Shown here: piece by piece, positions 10,435 to 21,116 of the stretch | Numbering within the stretch: position 1 is the stretch's first letter | Layout: each line of letters begins with the position of its first letter | Source: Piliocolobus tephrosceles | Lineage: Eukaryota > Chordata > Mammalia > Primates > Cercopithecidae | NCBI RefSeq assembly: GCF_002776525.5 | Contig: NC_045438.1 | Location: 162,522,753-162,586,752, forward strand | Direction: 5' to 3' | Length of the DNA stretch: 64,000 nt | Translations under genes and position numbers: made by a program | Notes under the pieces: model-generated | Told to the model about the DNA's origin: nothing | The model's input: only the letters and a program-made list of their open reading frames with translations | Databases searched by the model: none

Positions 10435-11343
10435 AACGCACTGATGGTGGGCATGGAATGGAGCCTTCTGCTCTCCTGTCAAGGGAGCAGCATCTGGAGA
10501 GGATGGCTGGTGGCTTGAAGCCCAGTGCTGCTGCTGGGTCTTGAGTACCGTCCTGTGGGTGACTCGGGGCGATTCTCCCCTGATTCTGGGCTTGTTTCCT
10601 TCCACCTCCCACAAGAACACAAACACACCACGCTGTTGCTCACCACCAGGCCCGTCCAGCCTCGGGGCCTGTGATAACAGGGGGAGAGTCCTCCCAGACA
10701 CCTCCTCAGCAGCCTGCTCTGGGCCAGAGTGGTTGTCCCCCTTGTCCCCATTCCTTACCTTCCTCAGCACCACAGAGACTCAGGGGCAGTTGCCTTTTGA
10801 AGCCGCGTCCTGAAGGCAGCCCTGAACACCCATCATCCCATGGGCAGTTTCTCTCACAGGGGACAGGGTCTAGGCAGATGCATATAGCAGACCCAGGGGC
10901 CAGAGCAGGCGAGGTGGGTTCAAGGATGGGAGGAGCCAGAGGGGTCAAAACTAGAGAGATTGAATCCTGACATGAAGTCTCAGGAAAAGTTCAGAGCAGA
11001 AGACAGAAGCCCTGCCAAGAGGGTTAGAAACTGTGAGATTTCCACTTGAAACGAGGAACTGGAAGCAGAAAGTGAGGTGAGATTGAGCACAGAGGGTCCA
11101 GCCAATGGGCAGGGATGCAGGGATGTTCACTGTCTCTGCTAAGGGGCTAGAGAGGGTCAAGCTAGTTAAAGCCACGAATGCGGAGGGACCTCAACCACTG
11201 AGACTGCATTTCTCTCACTGCCTTGAGCTCCTCCTTCAAATCCAGCCCTCGTCACACATGCTGGCTTGGTGGTTGTCACTGAGTTCCAGAAACCTCCCAC
11301 CCGGGTCCTCCCGTCATGGCAGTGGTGGTCAATGGGGAACAGT

Positions 11344-11373
11344 GTCTCTATTGGTCAACCTGCCAATAGAGAC
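11344..11373. repeat. Perfect 11-bp inverted repeat with paired CCAAT boxes
   Basis: gtctctattgg at 11344-11354 and ccaatagagac at 11363-11373 are exact reverse complements around an 8-base loop. With a 2-base bulge the stem extends to pair cagt with actg. Each arm holds a CCAAT box in opposite orientation. Confidence 0.9.
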
Positions 11374-11821
11374 TGGCAGACTCCCCAACCTGCCCCCAAC
11401 AGTTCAGGACCCTGTTTGACAGCGCTGCCAGCCTTCTATGCAGACTGAGGAGGAAGCTGATCTGAGATTCAGTGCTCATTCCTGAAGCCCCAAGGGCACT
11501 AGCGCTCTCTGACATTCTTCTCTAAACCCCTTGACCAATGAGGCCAGGGACCTCAGTGCAGCCTCATCCTCCTGACCCTGGGGACATCTGCTGGAATCCT
11601 CTGCTGCTCTGATTCTGCCAGGCCCTGCCTGCAGGGAGTTCATACAACCCTCGAGGAACCTGGGCCCCTGGGTACCTACGCACAGCCCTGGGGGAAGGAC
11701 CGTCTATGGGGCAGTGTGTCGGAGCCTCCCCTGTGGGCTCTCTCTCTACGGAGCCTCCAGGCCTGTTCTGGTTTCTGGGACACAAATTCAAACCCCTGCC
11801 CACACTCATCACCACTTCCTT

Positions 11822-12778
11822 CCCTGCCCATCTTTTAAATATTATCATGCAATAAAATATACATAATATAAAATGTGCCATCTTAGCCATTTTGAAGGAC
11901 ATCATTGAATGATATAAGCACGTTCACCTTGTTGTGCAGCCGTCAGCACCACTCAGCTTCAGGACTTTTTCACTGTCCCAAACTGAAACCCCGAACCCGT
12001 GAACACTAACGCCCCATTCCTCCCTCCCTCTAGTCCCTGGAAGCCACCATGTCACTCGCTGTCTATGAATTTCACAATTGTAGGTGCACAAGTGAGTGGA
12101 ATCACAGAGAATTTGTCTTTTTGTGCCTGGTTCATTTCACTGAGCAGCACATTCTCAAGGGTCATCTATGTGGCAGCGTGTGGCAGAATTCCCTTCCTCT
12201 TTAAGGCTGAATCGTGTTTCATTGTCTGGATAGACCACATTTTGTTTATTCATTCGGCCTTCAATGGACATACGGGTTGCTTCCGTCTTCAGGCTATTGT
12301 GAGTAACGCTGCCAGGCACATAGGTGTACAAACATCGGTTTAAGCCCCTGCTGTCAGTTATTTTGGTTGTATACCCAGAGGTGGGATTGCTGGATCATAT
12401 GATAATTCTATGTTTATTTATTTATTTATTTACTTTGAGAAACCTCAATACTGTTTTCCGCAGCAATTGTACCGTTTTACATTCCCACTGACCGTGCATG
12501 AGGGTTCCAGGTTTGCCATGTCTTCAGTGCCTGTTATTTTCTGTTTATTTTTAGCTATGGCCATTCTAATGGGTGTGAGGTGGTACCTCGTTGTAGTTTT
12601 GATTTGCATTTCTTAATGATTATCGAGGTTTAGCCCCTTTCCTGTGCTTAATGGCTATCTGTCTCCTTTGAAGAATGTCTGCTCAAGTCCTCTCTCTGCT
12701 TTTTCATTGGGACGTTTGTGTTTTCATTGTTGACTTTTTGGAGTTGCTGGGTATTTTAAAGCTCTTTGTAGCAGGCAT
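11822..12778 (-). mobile_element. Old L1 (L1M type), antisense 3' part
   Basis: Antisense L1 landmarks: atgcaataaaatatacataa, cacaagtgagtggaatcaca, accacattttgtttattcat, agaggtgggattgctggatc, gtgtgaggtggtacctcgtt, tgactttttggagttgctgg. Strongly diverged. A (ttta)n patch sits at 12413-12432. Confidence 0.9.
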
Positions 12779-13449
12779 CGTCATGAATGAGCCCTAAGAA
12801 CCCCCAGCCACTGACCTTTGAGAGTCCTTTTGGAGTCTGACCTCTGCAGCCATGTCTCCTTAATAGTGGTCATCTCAACTGCTCTTGTTGCAACCTTCTC
12901 TGGGTCTCTCCTCTTCCTTTGCAGCAGGAGTAAGAAGCACATGGTGTTTTTTCCGTTCTGGGCTCCCAGTGGTTCCCTTTTTGCAGGACAAGTGATGTGC
13001 TATTCCTGGGACCTCCCCTCCTGCTGGGGTTCCAGCAGCATCCTGGGTCAATGACCTCTGCAAACCTTCCACAGAATTCCTCTAACGCCTCTTCCTGGGT
13101 CAGAGCAGAGAGCTCAGTGCCAAACATTTCATAATTACTGCTTCAAACATCCTGCACCACACGTGCTTCAGGGATGTTCCAGGGACAGAGAAAGGAAGCG
13201 TGCACTGGAGGTGTTATCTCGCTTCATTACCACCATCATAAAGATTGAGTACTTACCTGCCAGGTTGCACAGTGTTCAGTGCTGGAGCGCATGTGAATGT
13301 CTACAATGCATTGCCCACTGGGCCAAACCCTAGTTCCCAAGGCCTTCCTTGAGTGACTTCAGCTCATTTCTGGGAAGTTTCAGTGACGCCACTTTGCAGC
13401 TCCAGGGAGACTTTCTGGAGAGTCAAAGCAACAAAAGGCAGAGAAAGCA
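12779..13449. other. Unrecognised sequence
   Basis: No repeat family or exon is recognised in this 670-base stretch. Confidence 0.4.
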
Positions 13450-13467
13450 AGAGAGAAAGTAGAAGGA

Positions 13468-13740
13468 CTCCCAATGCAATCCCTCCCCCCTCCCCCCCCA
13501 TGACAGGCCCCGATGTGTGATGTTCCCCTTCCCGAGTCCAAGTGATGTCATTGTTCAGTTCCCACCTATGAGTGAGAACATGTGGTGTTTGGGAGTTATA
13601 CCTGATATAAATGACGAATTGATGGGTGCTGACGAGTTGATGGGTGCAGCACACCAACATGACACAAGTATACATATGTAACAAACCTGCACGTTATGCA
13701 CATGTACCCTAGAACTTAAAGTATAATAAAAAAAAAAGAG
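13468..13740 (+). mobile_element. Short L1PA-type insertion with inverted 5' half (twin priming)
   Basis: From 13468 to about 13590 the sequence is antisense L1 3' UTR (ccaatgcaatccctccccc, ttcagttcccacctatgagt). From about 13588 it switches to sense L1 3' UTR (gggagttatacctgatat, gatgggtgcagcacacca, gtaccctagaacttaaagta) and ends in poly(A). Both halves meet at the same L1 position (gggag). The TSD is agagagaaagtagaagga at 13450-13467 and, with one change, at 13741-13758. Within the sense half, gacgaattgatgggtgc is partly duplicated. Confidence 0.93.
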
Positions 13741-13758
13741 AGAGAGAAAGTTGAAGGA

Positions 13759-14502
13759 GGGGAGGAAGAAGTGGAAAAGCAGCAGATTCCTTTTTCACTC
13801 TCAGACTTCCTCCTCTCTCCGACTCAGAGCCCCACACTCATTTGCTTAGAAGTTGCTTGCTCGGCTGCCCTGGGACTTGTTTTTCACTTGGATCTGAATT
13901 CAGTGGCTCCAAGCTCCACTCAGGACGAGGGAAACCTGGCAGAGCCCCAGTGCTTAGGGTCTGACTTTCAAGGAAGGTGATTTCCCCTAACATCGGGGCA
14001 TCTAAGCATTCGTAGGTTAGCTCCTCATTGAGAGCAACTGCCTGTCTTGGGGGAAGACATTTTTCCTTCAGAGTTGGCCTGGGGAGGGGGAGGAGGGAAG
14101 GCGGAGGGAGGAGAGGGGAAGGAGAGAGCAGGGAGGGCAAGGACAGAACACAGGTGGGAGGAACAAGGTGGAGGAGAGTAGGGAGACACTTAACACCATT
14201 TGGAGAGCAGCTACAGTGCCTCGCACACAAGACACACCTAAAGACTGAAAGGCTGGCCCCAACAGAGCTTATGAAATGGGGGGGTTTCTTCTCGGATTGC
14301 TGCCCACCCTATCCCCATGTCATCTGTGGAAAATAAGGCTCAACATGTCACCTTTGGGACTCTACAAGTTTCTCAGAAGTGCCTGAGGCACCAGTCGTCA
14401 AGCAGGGGATGTCACATGGTGGGGGCCTGACCCTCCAGCCCACTATCCAAGGAGAGCTACTCAGTTTATATCTGTTCAATGTGTATTAAAAAGACATTCT
14501 GG
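13759..14502. other. Unrecognised sequence with a G-rich purine tract
   Basis: No gene is seen. 14079-14170 is nearly pure purine on the plus strand, with many GGG/GGGG runs (ggggagggggaggaggg), a possible G-quadruplex or triplex former. Confidence 0.5.
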
Positions 14503-14797
14503 GGCTGGGCTCCGTGGCTCACGCCTGTAATGCCAGCACTCTGGGAGGCCAAGATGGGTGGATCACAAGGTTAGGAGTTCGAGACCAGCCTGGCCAACAT
14601 GGTGAAAGCTTGTCTCTACTAAAGATACAAAAAATTAGCCAGGCATGGTGTCAGGCACCCGTAATCCCAGCTACTCAGGAGGCTGAGGCAGGAGAATTAC
14701 TTGAACCCGGGAGGCGGAGGTTGCAGTGAGCCGAGATTGCGCCATTGTACTCCAGCCTGGGCAACAGGGTGAGACTTGGTCTCAAAAAAATAAATAA
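14503..14797 (+). mobile_element. Alu (AluS-like)
   Basis: Complete dimeric Alu from ggctgggctccgtggctcac to ctcaaaaaaataaataa. I see no clear TSD. Confidence 0.94.
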
Positions 14798-15208
14798 CCA
14801 CTGCTTCAACATAAACACACAGAGGACTGGCCTGGACTCCACCCCACCCCTCACCAAGGACCCCTCCACCTCAGACATCTCCTGGTCTTCACCCTGCCCC
14901 AGGCAGGCAGTGACAGATGTCCACTCTGCTAGCCGTAAGGAACTGGCTAGGTCAAGCTGGCACAGAAGGAAGGGACTTGGATCAAGTTCGTGTTCCTCAC
15001 ACCAAGAACTGTTGCCCCTGGGAGCTGGTAGAAGTTGGAATTGATTGGAATGCCCAAGGTGACTTGACTGGGCCCAGGGATGCTGAAATTCATTAAAAGG
15101 AGACCTTCTGGGGCCTGTTGTCAGTCAAAGGGAGTGAAAAAGGGCTGATGTTAACTTCATACAGAAACTCTCTAGAAAAATGAAATTGATTTTTCTAGAA
15201 ATGAAAAT
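14798..15208. other. Unrecognised spacer
   Basis: No gene or repeat family is recognised. A 99-codon frame crosses from the Alu into this stretch, so it is not gene-like. Confidence 0.4.
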
Positions 15209-15222
15209 AGAAATGTTTCATA

Positions 15223-15747
15223 GGCCAGGTGCAGTGGCTCACACCTGAAATCTGAGCACTCTGGGAGGCTGAGGCAGGAGGATCACTTGAGCCCGGGAGT
15301 TTGAGACCAGCCTAGGCAACATAGGGAGTCCCCGTTTCTACGAAAAAGTTAAAAAAATTAGCTGGGCATCTGTAATCCCAGCACTTTGGGAGGCCGAGGT
15401 GGGAGGATCATGAGACCAGCCTGGCCATCATGGTGAAACCCTGTATCTACTAAAAATACAAAAACAAACAAAACAGAATTAACTGGTCAGGGTGGTGTCA
15501 ACCTGTAATCCCAGCTACTCAGGAGGCTGAGCCCGGAGAATCACTTGAACCTGGAAGGTGGAGGTTACAGTGAGCTGAGATTGCACCACTGCACTCCAGC
15601 CTGGGTGACAAAGCAAGACTCCATCTAAAAAAAAAAAAAAATTATATATAGATATATATGTGTGTGTGTGTGTGTGTGTATTTATATATATACACACACA
15701 TATACATATATACACATACACACACACATATATATAAACTTTTAAAA
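15223..15747 (+). mobile_element. Chimeric Alu pair with microsatellite tail
   Basis: An Alu left arm (15223 to about 15365) breaks off at ttagctgggcat and runs into a second Alu starting ctgtaatcccagcactttgg. The second copy lacks about 20 bases around gatcatgagaccagcctgg. A poly(A) and the TA/TG microsatellite follow. A near-perfect TSD (agaaatgtttcata at 15209-15222, agaaatgttttata at 15748-15761) brackets the whole block, so the microsatellite lies in the Alu tail and the block behaves as one insertion unit. Confidence 0.85.
15641..15742. repeat. (TA)n(TG)n...(CA)n(TA)n self-complementary microsatellite
   Basis: A run of TA, then TG (15659-15679), AT-rich middle, then CA and TA units. 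TG on one side faces CA on the other, so the tract can pair with itself as a long hairpin or cruciform. Confidence 0.9.
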
Positions 15748-15885
15748 AGAAATGTTTTATAAAACATAACAAATACTTGGTAATTTAACCATTTTCTTAC
15801 TGCTCTCAAAGTCTGAATGTCTCTTGGTAGAGAAGCTGAGTAGAAATCTGCAGAAACTCGGGAATCTGGTGTCAGCCCCTGAATT

Positions 15886-16053
15886 GGTGATGCTCAACAC
15901 TGGCTGCACTTGAGGACCTCCCAATGGGTTGGTTAACACTTTGTTCAAGCTCCACCCTCACCGAGTCTGGTTTAAGTGGCCTGGGTGCGGGTGGGCACAG
16001 GGATTTGTTAAATGCTCACCAGATGGTTGCAATGGGCAGCCTGGGTTGAGAGC
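15886..16053 (+). mobile_element. MER5A-type hAT DNA transposon
   Basis: Ends are inverted repeats: tgctcaacactggctgcact at the left against gcagcctgggttgagag at the right. The interior holds ggtttaagtggcctgggtgc and gggatttgttaaatgctcac, typical of MER5-like hAT-Charlie elements. Nonautonomous. Confidence 0.8.
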
Positions 16054-16652
16054 CATCAAGGCAAAGTAAAAGTTGCGTTAACTTCCAGCAGCCACACCCC
16101 TTATTTATGAAAGGAGTTGAAAACCTTTTCCACATAAAAACCTGCACGTGGATGTTTAGAGCCACTTTATTAATATTTGCTAAAACTTGGAAACAATCAA
16201 GATATCCTTCAGTAGGTGAGGGGATAAACTGAGGTACATGCAGACAATGGTATATTACTTAGCACCAAAGAGAATTGAGCTGCAAAGCCATGAAAAGGCA
16301 TGGGGGAACCTTAAATGCATATTACTGAGTGAAAGAAGCCAAGCTGAAAAAACTGCGTACTGTACGATTCCAACTGTATGACATTCTGGAAAAGGTGGAA
16401 CTATGAAGAGGGTAAGAAGATCAGTGTTTGCCAAGGGCGAAGCGGGAGGAAGGGATGAATTAGTAGGTTACAGAGGATTTGTAGGGCAGTGAGACTACTC
16501 CGATATCATAATGATGGATACATGTCAAAATGCATTTGTCAAAACCCATAAAATGCCCAATGCAGAGAGTGAACCCTAAGGTAAACCACAGACTCTGGGG
16601 GATAGAGATGTGTCAATGTTGGTTCATTAATTGAAATAAACACGCCACTCTG

Positions 16653-16739
16653 GTGGGGGATGTTCATGATGAGGGAAGTTGGTGGGGGATGTTGATGATG
16701 ACGGAAGTTGGTGGGGGATGTTGATGATGAGGGAAGTTG
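16653..16739 (+). repeat. Minisatellite, 3 x 29 bp, in the L1 3' UTR
   Basis: Copies start at 16653, 16682 and 16711 and are exactly 29 bases each (gtgggggatgttgatgatg...aagttg). Copies 1 and 2 each carry one change from copy 3. The single-copy version is ordinary L1M sequence, so the triplication arose after insertion. Confidence 0.95.
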
Positions 16740-16827
16740 TGTGCGTGTAGGGACAAAGGTACCTGGGATATGTCTGTACTCTGCTCAATTTTTCTGTGAA
16801 CCTAGAACTGCTCAGAAAATGAAGTCT

Positions 16828-17125
16828 GGCTGGGTGCGGTGGCTCAAGCCTGTAATCCCAGCACTTTGGGAGGCCGAGGCGGGCGGATCACGAGGTCAGG
16901 AGATCGAGACCATCTTGGCTAACACGGTGAAACCCCGTCTGTACTAAAAATACAAAAAATTAGCCGGGCGAGGTGGCGGGCGCCTGTAGTCCCAGCTACT
17001 CAGGAGGCTGAGGCAGGAGAATGGCGTGAACCCGGGAGGCGGAGCTTGCAGTGAGCCGAGATCGCGCCACTGCACTCCAGCCTGGGTGACACAGCCAGAC
17101 TCCGTCTCAAAAAAAAAAAAAAGAA
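16828..17125 (+). mobile_element. AluY
   Basis: Complete, little-diverged Alu with Y-type features (gatcacgaggtcaggagatc, gagaatggcgtgaacccggg, gcggagcttgcagtgagccg) and gggcgaggtggcgggcgcc, shared with the monkey-type copy at 47172. The TSD agaaaatgaagtct is perfect at 16814-16827 and 17126-17139. Confidence 0.97.
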
Positions 17126-17177
17126 AGAAAATGAAGTCTGTTTTTAAAAGAGAAAAGGTATGACTCTCTTCTCCTCT

Positions 17178-18322
17178 CCGTTCGACAAACAGCCCCATCT
17201 ACTCATGCAGTGTCAGCCTCATCCAGGATACAATGGTGAAAGTCTGAGTCAATGGATTTGGCCATATTTGATACCTGGTCACTTCATTGGCCTCAACTCC
17301 ATGGTCTACATGTTCCAGTATATTTCATGGCAAATCCAATGGCACAGTCAAGGAAAGAGAACAGGAAGCTTGTAATCAATGGGAAGCTCATCTCCATCCT
17401 CCAGGAGCAAGATCTCGCCAACATCAAATGAGGCAACTCTGGTGCTGAATATGGTGCAGAGCCCACTGGTGTCTTTAGCACCATGGAAAAGACTGGGGCT
17501 CTCTTGAAGTAGCCAAAACTGTCATCATCCATGCCCCTCGTGTTCTTGTGCAGATTCCATGTTTGTGATCGGTGTGAACCATGAGAAGTATGATTTCTCT
17601 TCTGGAGATTGTCAGCAATGCCTCCTGTACCATCAAAGTTTGGCACCCTTCACCAAGGTCATCTATGACTGCAGTCCATGCCACTACTGCCACCCAGAAG
17701 ACTGTTGGAGAAACTTTGGCGTGACTGCTACAGAACATCATCCCTGCGTCTACTGGTGTGGCTGAGGCTATGGGCAAGGTCATCCCTGAGCCAGATGAGA
17801 GACTCACAGGTATGGCCTTCTGTGTTCTCACCCATAAGAGCCATGTTGGTCATGGCTTTCATCTGCCATCTGCAGAAAGCTGCAAAATGTGATGGCATGA
17901 GAAGATGGTGAAGCAAGTATCGGAGGGCCCCCTCAAGGGCATCCTCAGCTACACTGAGGACCAAGTTGTCTCCTCTGACTTTAAGAGTGGCATCCGCGCT
18001 CTTCTACCTTCAATGCCAGGACTGGCATTACCTTCAATGGCCACTTTGTCAGGCTCCTTTCCTGGGATGAATTTGGCAGCAGCAACAGGGTGGTGGACCT
18101 TATGGTCCACATGGCCTCCAAGGAGTAAGACCCCAGGACCACTAGCTCCACCAATAGCACAAGAGGAAGGGTGAACCCCCAGATACTGGGAAGTCATTGC
18201 CCCACTCAGGCTTCCCAAAGTCAGTTTCCATTCCAGACTCCTGGAGGAAGGGGAGGGCCTTCGGGAGCTCCAGCTTCTCAGGCACTATCAATGAAGTATA
18301 CCATCCCCAGCCAAAAGAAAAA
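17178..18322 (+). pseudogene. GAPDH processed pseudogene
   Basis: Intron-less copy of the mRNA for glyceraldehyde-3-phosphate dehydrogenase, the glycolytic enzyme that oxidises glyceraldehyde-3-phosphate. It starts in 5' UTR-like sequence (ttcgacaaacagcccc), has the start-codon region at 17233, the active-site region around agcaatgcctcctgtacc (where the functional gene reads agcaatgcctcctgcacc), and the C-terminal gcctccaaggagtaag at 18115-18130. The 3' UTR and a short A-rich tail follow. It is dead: the fifth codon is TGA in place of GGA, about 50 bases are lost after gatacctggtcac, more are lost near gactgttggagaaac, and frames shift repeatedly. The polyadenylation signal reads aatgaa. No TSD was found. 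The call is confident because order and wording of the coding sequence match throughout. Confidence 0.97.
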
Positions 18323-21114
18323 GATCACATAACTTAACATGGGCAAGAGTCCTCTCACATGACTCGTGGTATTGAGCGTTTGGTTAGTAGAACAGAAGAG
18401 TGGTCCAGTTTCTAAAGTTTTCAATCATGTGTATACTGATAAAAGTGAAATCATTACAGGTGGTCGTTGGTTGATGTGATGCTGTGGTGTCTTTTGATGG
18501 AAGTGCTGCCATAAACTTTTCCCTCTGGCCAATCCCCAAGACCAGGCTGCTCCAGAGGGACTTTTGAGAAGAATAAGACTCCAAAGACATTAAGAATCCC
18601 CCAGTTCAAAGGAGCCCTCCCTAGCTCAAGGTTGCCTAAAATTCCAGCCCTCTCCTCCCAGGCTTTATGGGGCTGGTGTTCCTGGGAGCGTCCGTGGCAC
18701 AGTGTGAGTAGCTACGCACCTAGTAGGACTGTGTTGCACCTGTTCCTGAGAGCAGGTGTGATAGGAAACAGCAAGACGAAGGGCAGCACCCAGGCATGTG
18801 GGGGTGAGAAGGCACTGGCACATCCCTCCCACCTGGGGCTTGCTGTAGGAGAGGCATGGTCTCCAGAGGTCCCGTCCTCCCTTCGCCAGTGTGCAGGATG
18901 CTTGGTCAGTCCTGAAAATTACAGCCAAACCCTAGCCAGGGCCCCTGCCACCTGAGGCAGAGGCTGAGTGTGTGAGGATGGAGTTCCCATAGCCTGCTGG
19001 CAAACTCTTTGAGATCACACACATCCTAAGAGCAAAGGAAAAGAATCCATGCCAAAATCCATGCTAGCCTATGTCCCTCTCTTCTCCAGACTGCTTTGGG
19101 AGCTTTAGTTCTTGTAGAAACCACACTTTGTGGATCCAATTTCAAGACTTGCCACATGGCCCTTGTAAATGAGGATGTGCACTTCTCAAGCCTGAACAGT
19201 TTGTACAAAGGCCACAGTTGGTCATTCCAGGGACAGTGTCAAAAAAGCGGGTGGTCTTCCTGAGAAGCCAAGGGGTGACACACCCCTGCAGGGGTTCATT
19301 CTATGCATGGCACATTTAAGTCAAAGCTCTCCACACACACGGTTCAAAAGAACAAGCTCTGGGATATTTTGCAGACCAGCAAAGGGTTCCCATGATGTGG
19401 GCAACTCTCACATCCTTGGAGGCATCAGCAGAGTTGGCTGGGATGCAGGTTGCAGCTTGTGCTGGAAGTGACATTCACTCTCAGAAGGAAACCTGGACCA
19501 CGTCTCCCTTTGAGAATGTTGGAGTGTGGTGGAAAGAGCTGGATGTCCAGAGTCATGAGACCTTCTGGGTACAACCCTATGGTCATATCTTCATCTCAGA
19601 GCAAATGCAAATACCCTATAGTGACTATCACCCTGGAGGGTATGAGGATCAGAGGAGGTGCTTTGGAAACACCTTGAAACTGTATAGAGCTTTTGGATAT
19701 AAACTTGATACTGCCTGATCTCCCAGTGGCCCTTTGGGAGGAAATGGGATCACTATTGAACCCAATGCAAGTCTCAGAGAAGTCAAGACACAGGGTAAAT
19801 TGGTTGTAGAGGTCACTTGTGCCCGTCCCACACATCACAGCTGCAATCCTTCTTTTGGGTTGCATGATGCAGGTCTCCATGGCTTCCAACACAACGAGTC
19901 CTCCAAGGTCAAATGTATTTTTAAATTTCTCATCAGAGTTCTTTGAGAAAGGGAACGTTCTTGTCAGCGTCTCTTTTTGCAGAGGATAATTAATACTACT
20001 GATAAAATTGCTGGTTCTGTGGGTAGACCCGTGATGCTGGGATCACATGACCCTGCAGGCCTTTGAGTCGCTGGAAGCTGTTGCCTTCCAGAGGGAGCCC
20101 TGCACCCCAGGGCTGTGCAGGAGGAAAGAGGGAGCCCCTGGGAGCAGCGTCACATTGTGAAGGGCCAGCCAACCCCTTGGACGGTCCTGGTTCCCCCGAA
20201 GACACATGACAACACTCCTTATAAATAGGCTCCTCCAGCTCAGGCAGTTGACAGTTTCAAGAAATCCGTTAGAAGAAACAGGCAGAGTTGTGATGCTGGC
20301 AAAGTTCTAGGGCTTTTTTTTCTTCCCCATTTTAACTGTTAAAATTTATCTCCGACATTGCACAAACGAATGAAATCAACAGCCTCTTATCAGATCCCAA
20401 ATCTGTCAGCCAATGTCTACCAGCCACTTGGAGCCAAAAGCCTCTTAGCACATGTGTGACTTGAGCTGAGAAGGGACCGGGACAGGAGCGCAGGCAGCTT
20501 TGTTCTGGCACCCTCGTTCCCAAACATTTGCTCATTTAGAGCCTAGGAGGCAGCAGTGCCTCCACTGCCTCCGATCTCGGTTCTGTGGGCTTCCAGATAG
20601 GGTTCAAGCACCTCCCTAACAAGCCTTCATCTCTTTCTTCAGTCACCAATCACCACCCATGGCCATAGGGGCCAGTGGCCAAATTCTATGCTGTCCTCCT
20701 TTCATGCATGCCCAGGTCTCCATGGGGTGGGAAGAGTTAGAGGTACTGCTGTGAACCCACAGTTGCCTTAAATGGCTTGGGCTGAACCAGGTAGAGAAAG
20801 AAGCCCAGCATTCCCTGGGGCACAGTCACCCTGGCACTCACCTTGGGCTGAGCACTTTCATGACTGGAAGCTTGGAGAGCAAGTCCTTGAGCAGTACCTC
20901 TGGCTGGGCTGGCTCCAGGAGTTTCTGATCCTGGACAGATCCCAGTGTGCATCTCTCCAAGACATGTCTGTTCCCACGATATCTGGAGGAAAGAGACATA
21001 AGACTTAACGTAAGTTTCCCTAGAGTTCCTCTAGGTTAATCTATGTATTCCTGGGGTCAGCATATGAAAGCTACCAATAATAAGAAGTACCACGCATGGG
21101 CCAGGCACTTTTTA
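18323..21114. other. Unrecognised sequence, 2.8 kb
   Basis: I recognise no repeat family and no known protein. Part of it (19020-19950) may be an old LTR element or internal retroviral remnant that I cannot name. A frame of 108 codons at 19392-19718 is listed separately. The AT/GC mix of 20225-20540 has no obvious repeat and could hold regulatory DNA. Confidence 0.4.
19392..19718 (+). CDS. Unrecognised 108-codon open frame
   Basis: An ATG-initiated frame of 108 codons ending in TGA. It has a cluster of aromatic residues (VGVWWKELDVQSHETFWVQP) and a Tyr/Gly-rich C-terminal half, without signal peptide, transmembrane stretch or domain I know. The ATG is in a weak context (ttcccatgatg) and a second Met follows at once. 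Nothing upstream looks like a promoter, and downstream sequence shows no clear polyadenylation signal. It may be chance, a decayed retrocopy or part of an old retroelement. It is listed because no other feature explains it. Confidence 0.15.
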   Translation: MMWATLTSLEASAELAGMQVAACAGSDIHSQKETWTTSPFENVGVWWKELDVQSHETFWVQPYGHIFISEQMQIPYSDYHPGGYEDQRRCFGNTLKLYRAFGYKLDTA

Positions 21115-21116
21115 TA

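Larger units (their letters stand above)
10243..11821. other. Unrecognised sequence with two small repeat structures
   Basis: No transposon or coding gene is recognised. It contains a 23-base tandem duplication (10389-10434) and a perfect CCAAT-bearing inverted repeat (11344-11373), listed separately. Confidence 0.45.
16085..17160 (+). mobile_element. Old L1 (L1M type) 3' end, interrupted by AluY
   Basis: Sense L1 sequence: cacgtggatgtttagagcca, gataaactgaggtacatgca, actgagtgaaagaagccaag, gtatgacattctggaaaagg, then the 3' UTR with gtgggggatgttgatgatg and aatttttctgtgaacctaga. An AluY (16828-17125) splits the last bases; the L1 tail resumes at aatgaagtctgtttttaaa. Confidence 0.88.

Noticed and set aside
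17678..18174. GAPDH as an intact retrogene
   Set aside because: Early TGA at codon 5, deletions and repeated frameshifts leave only short pieces.
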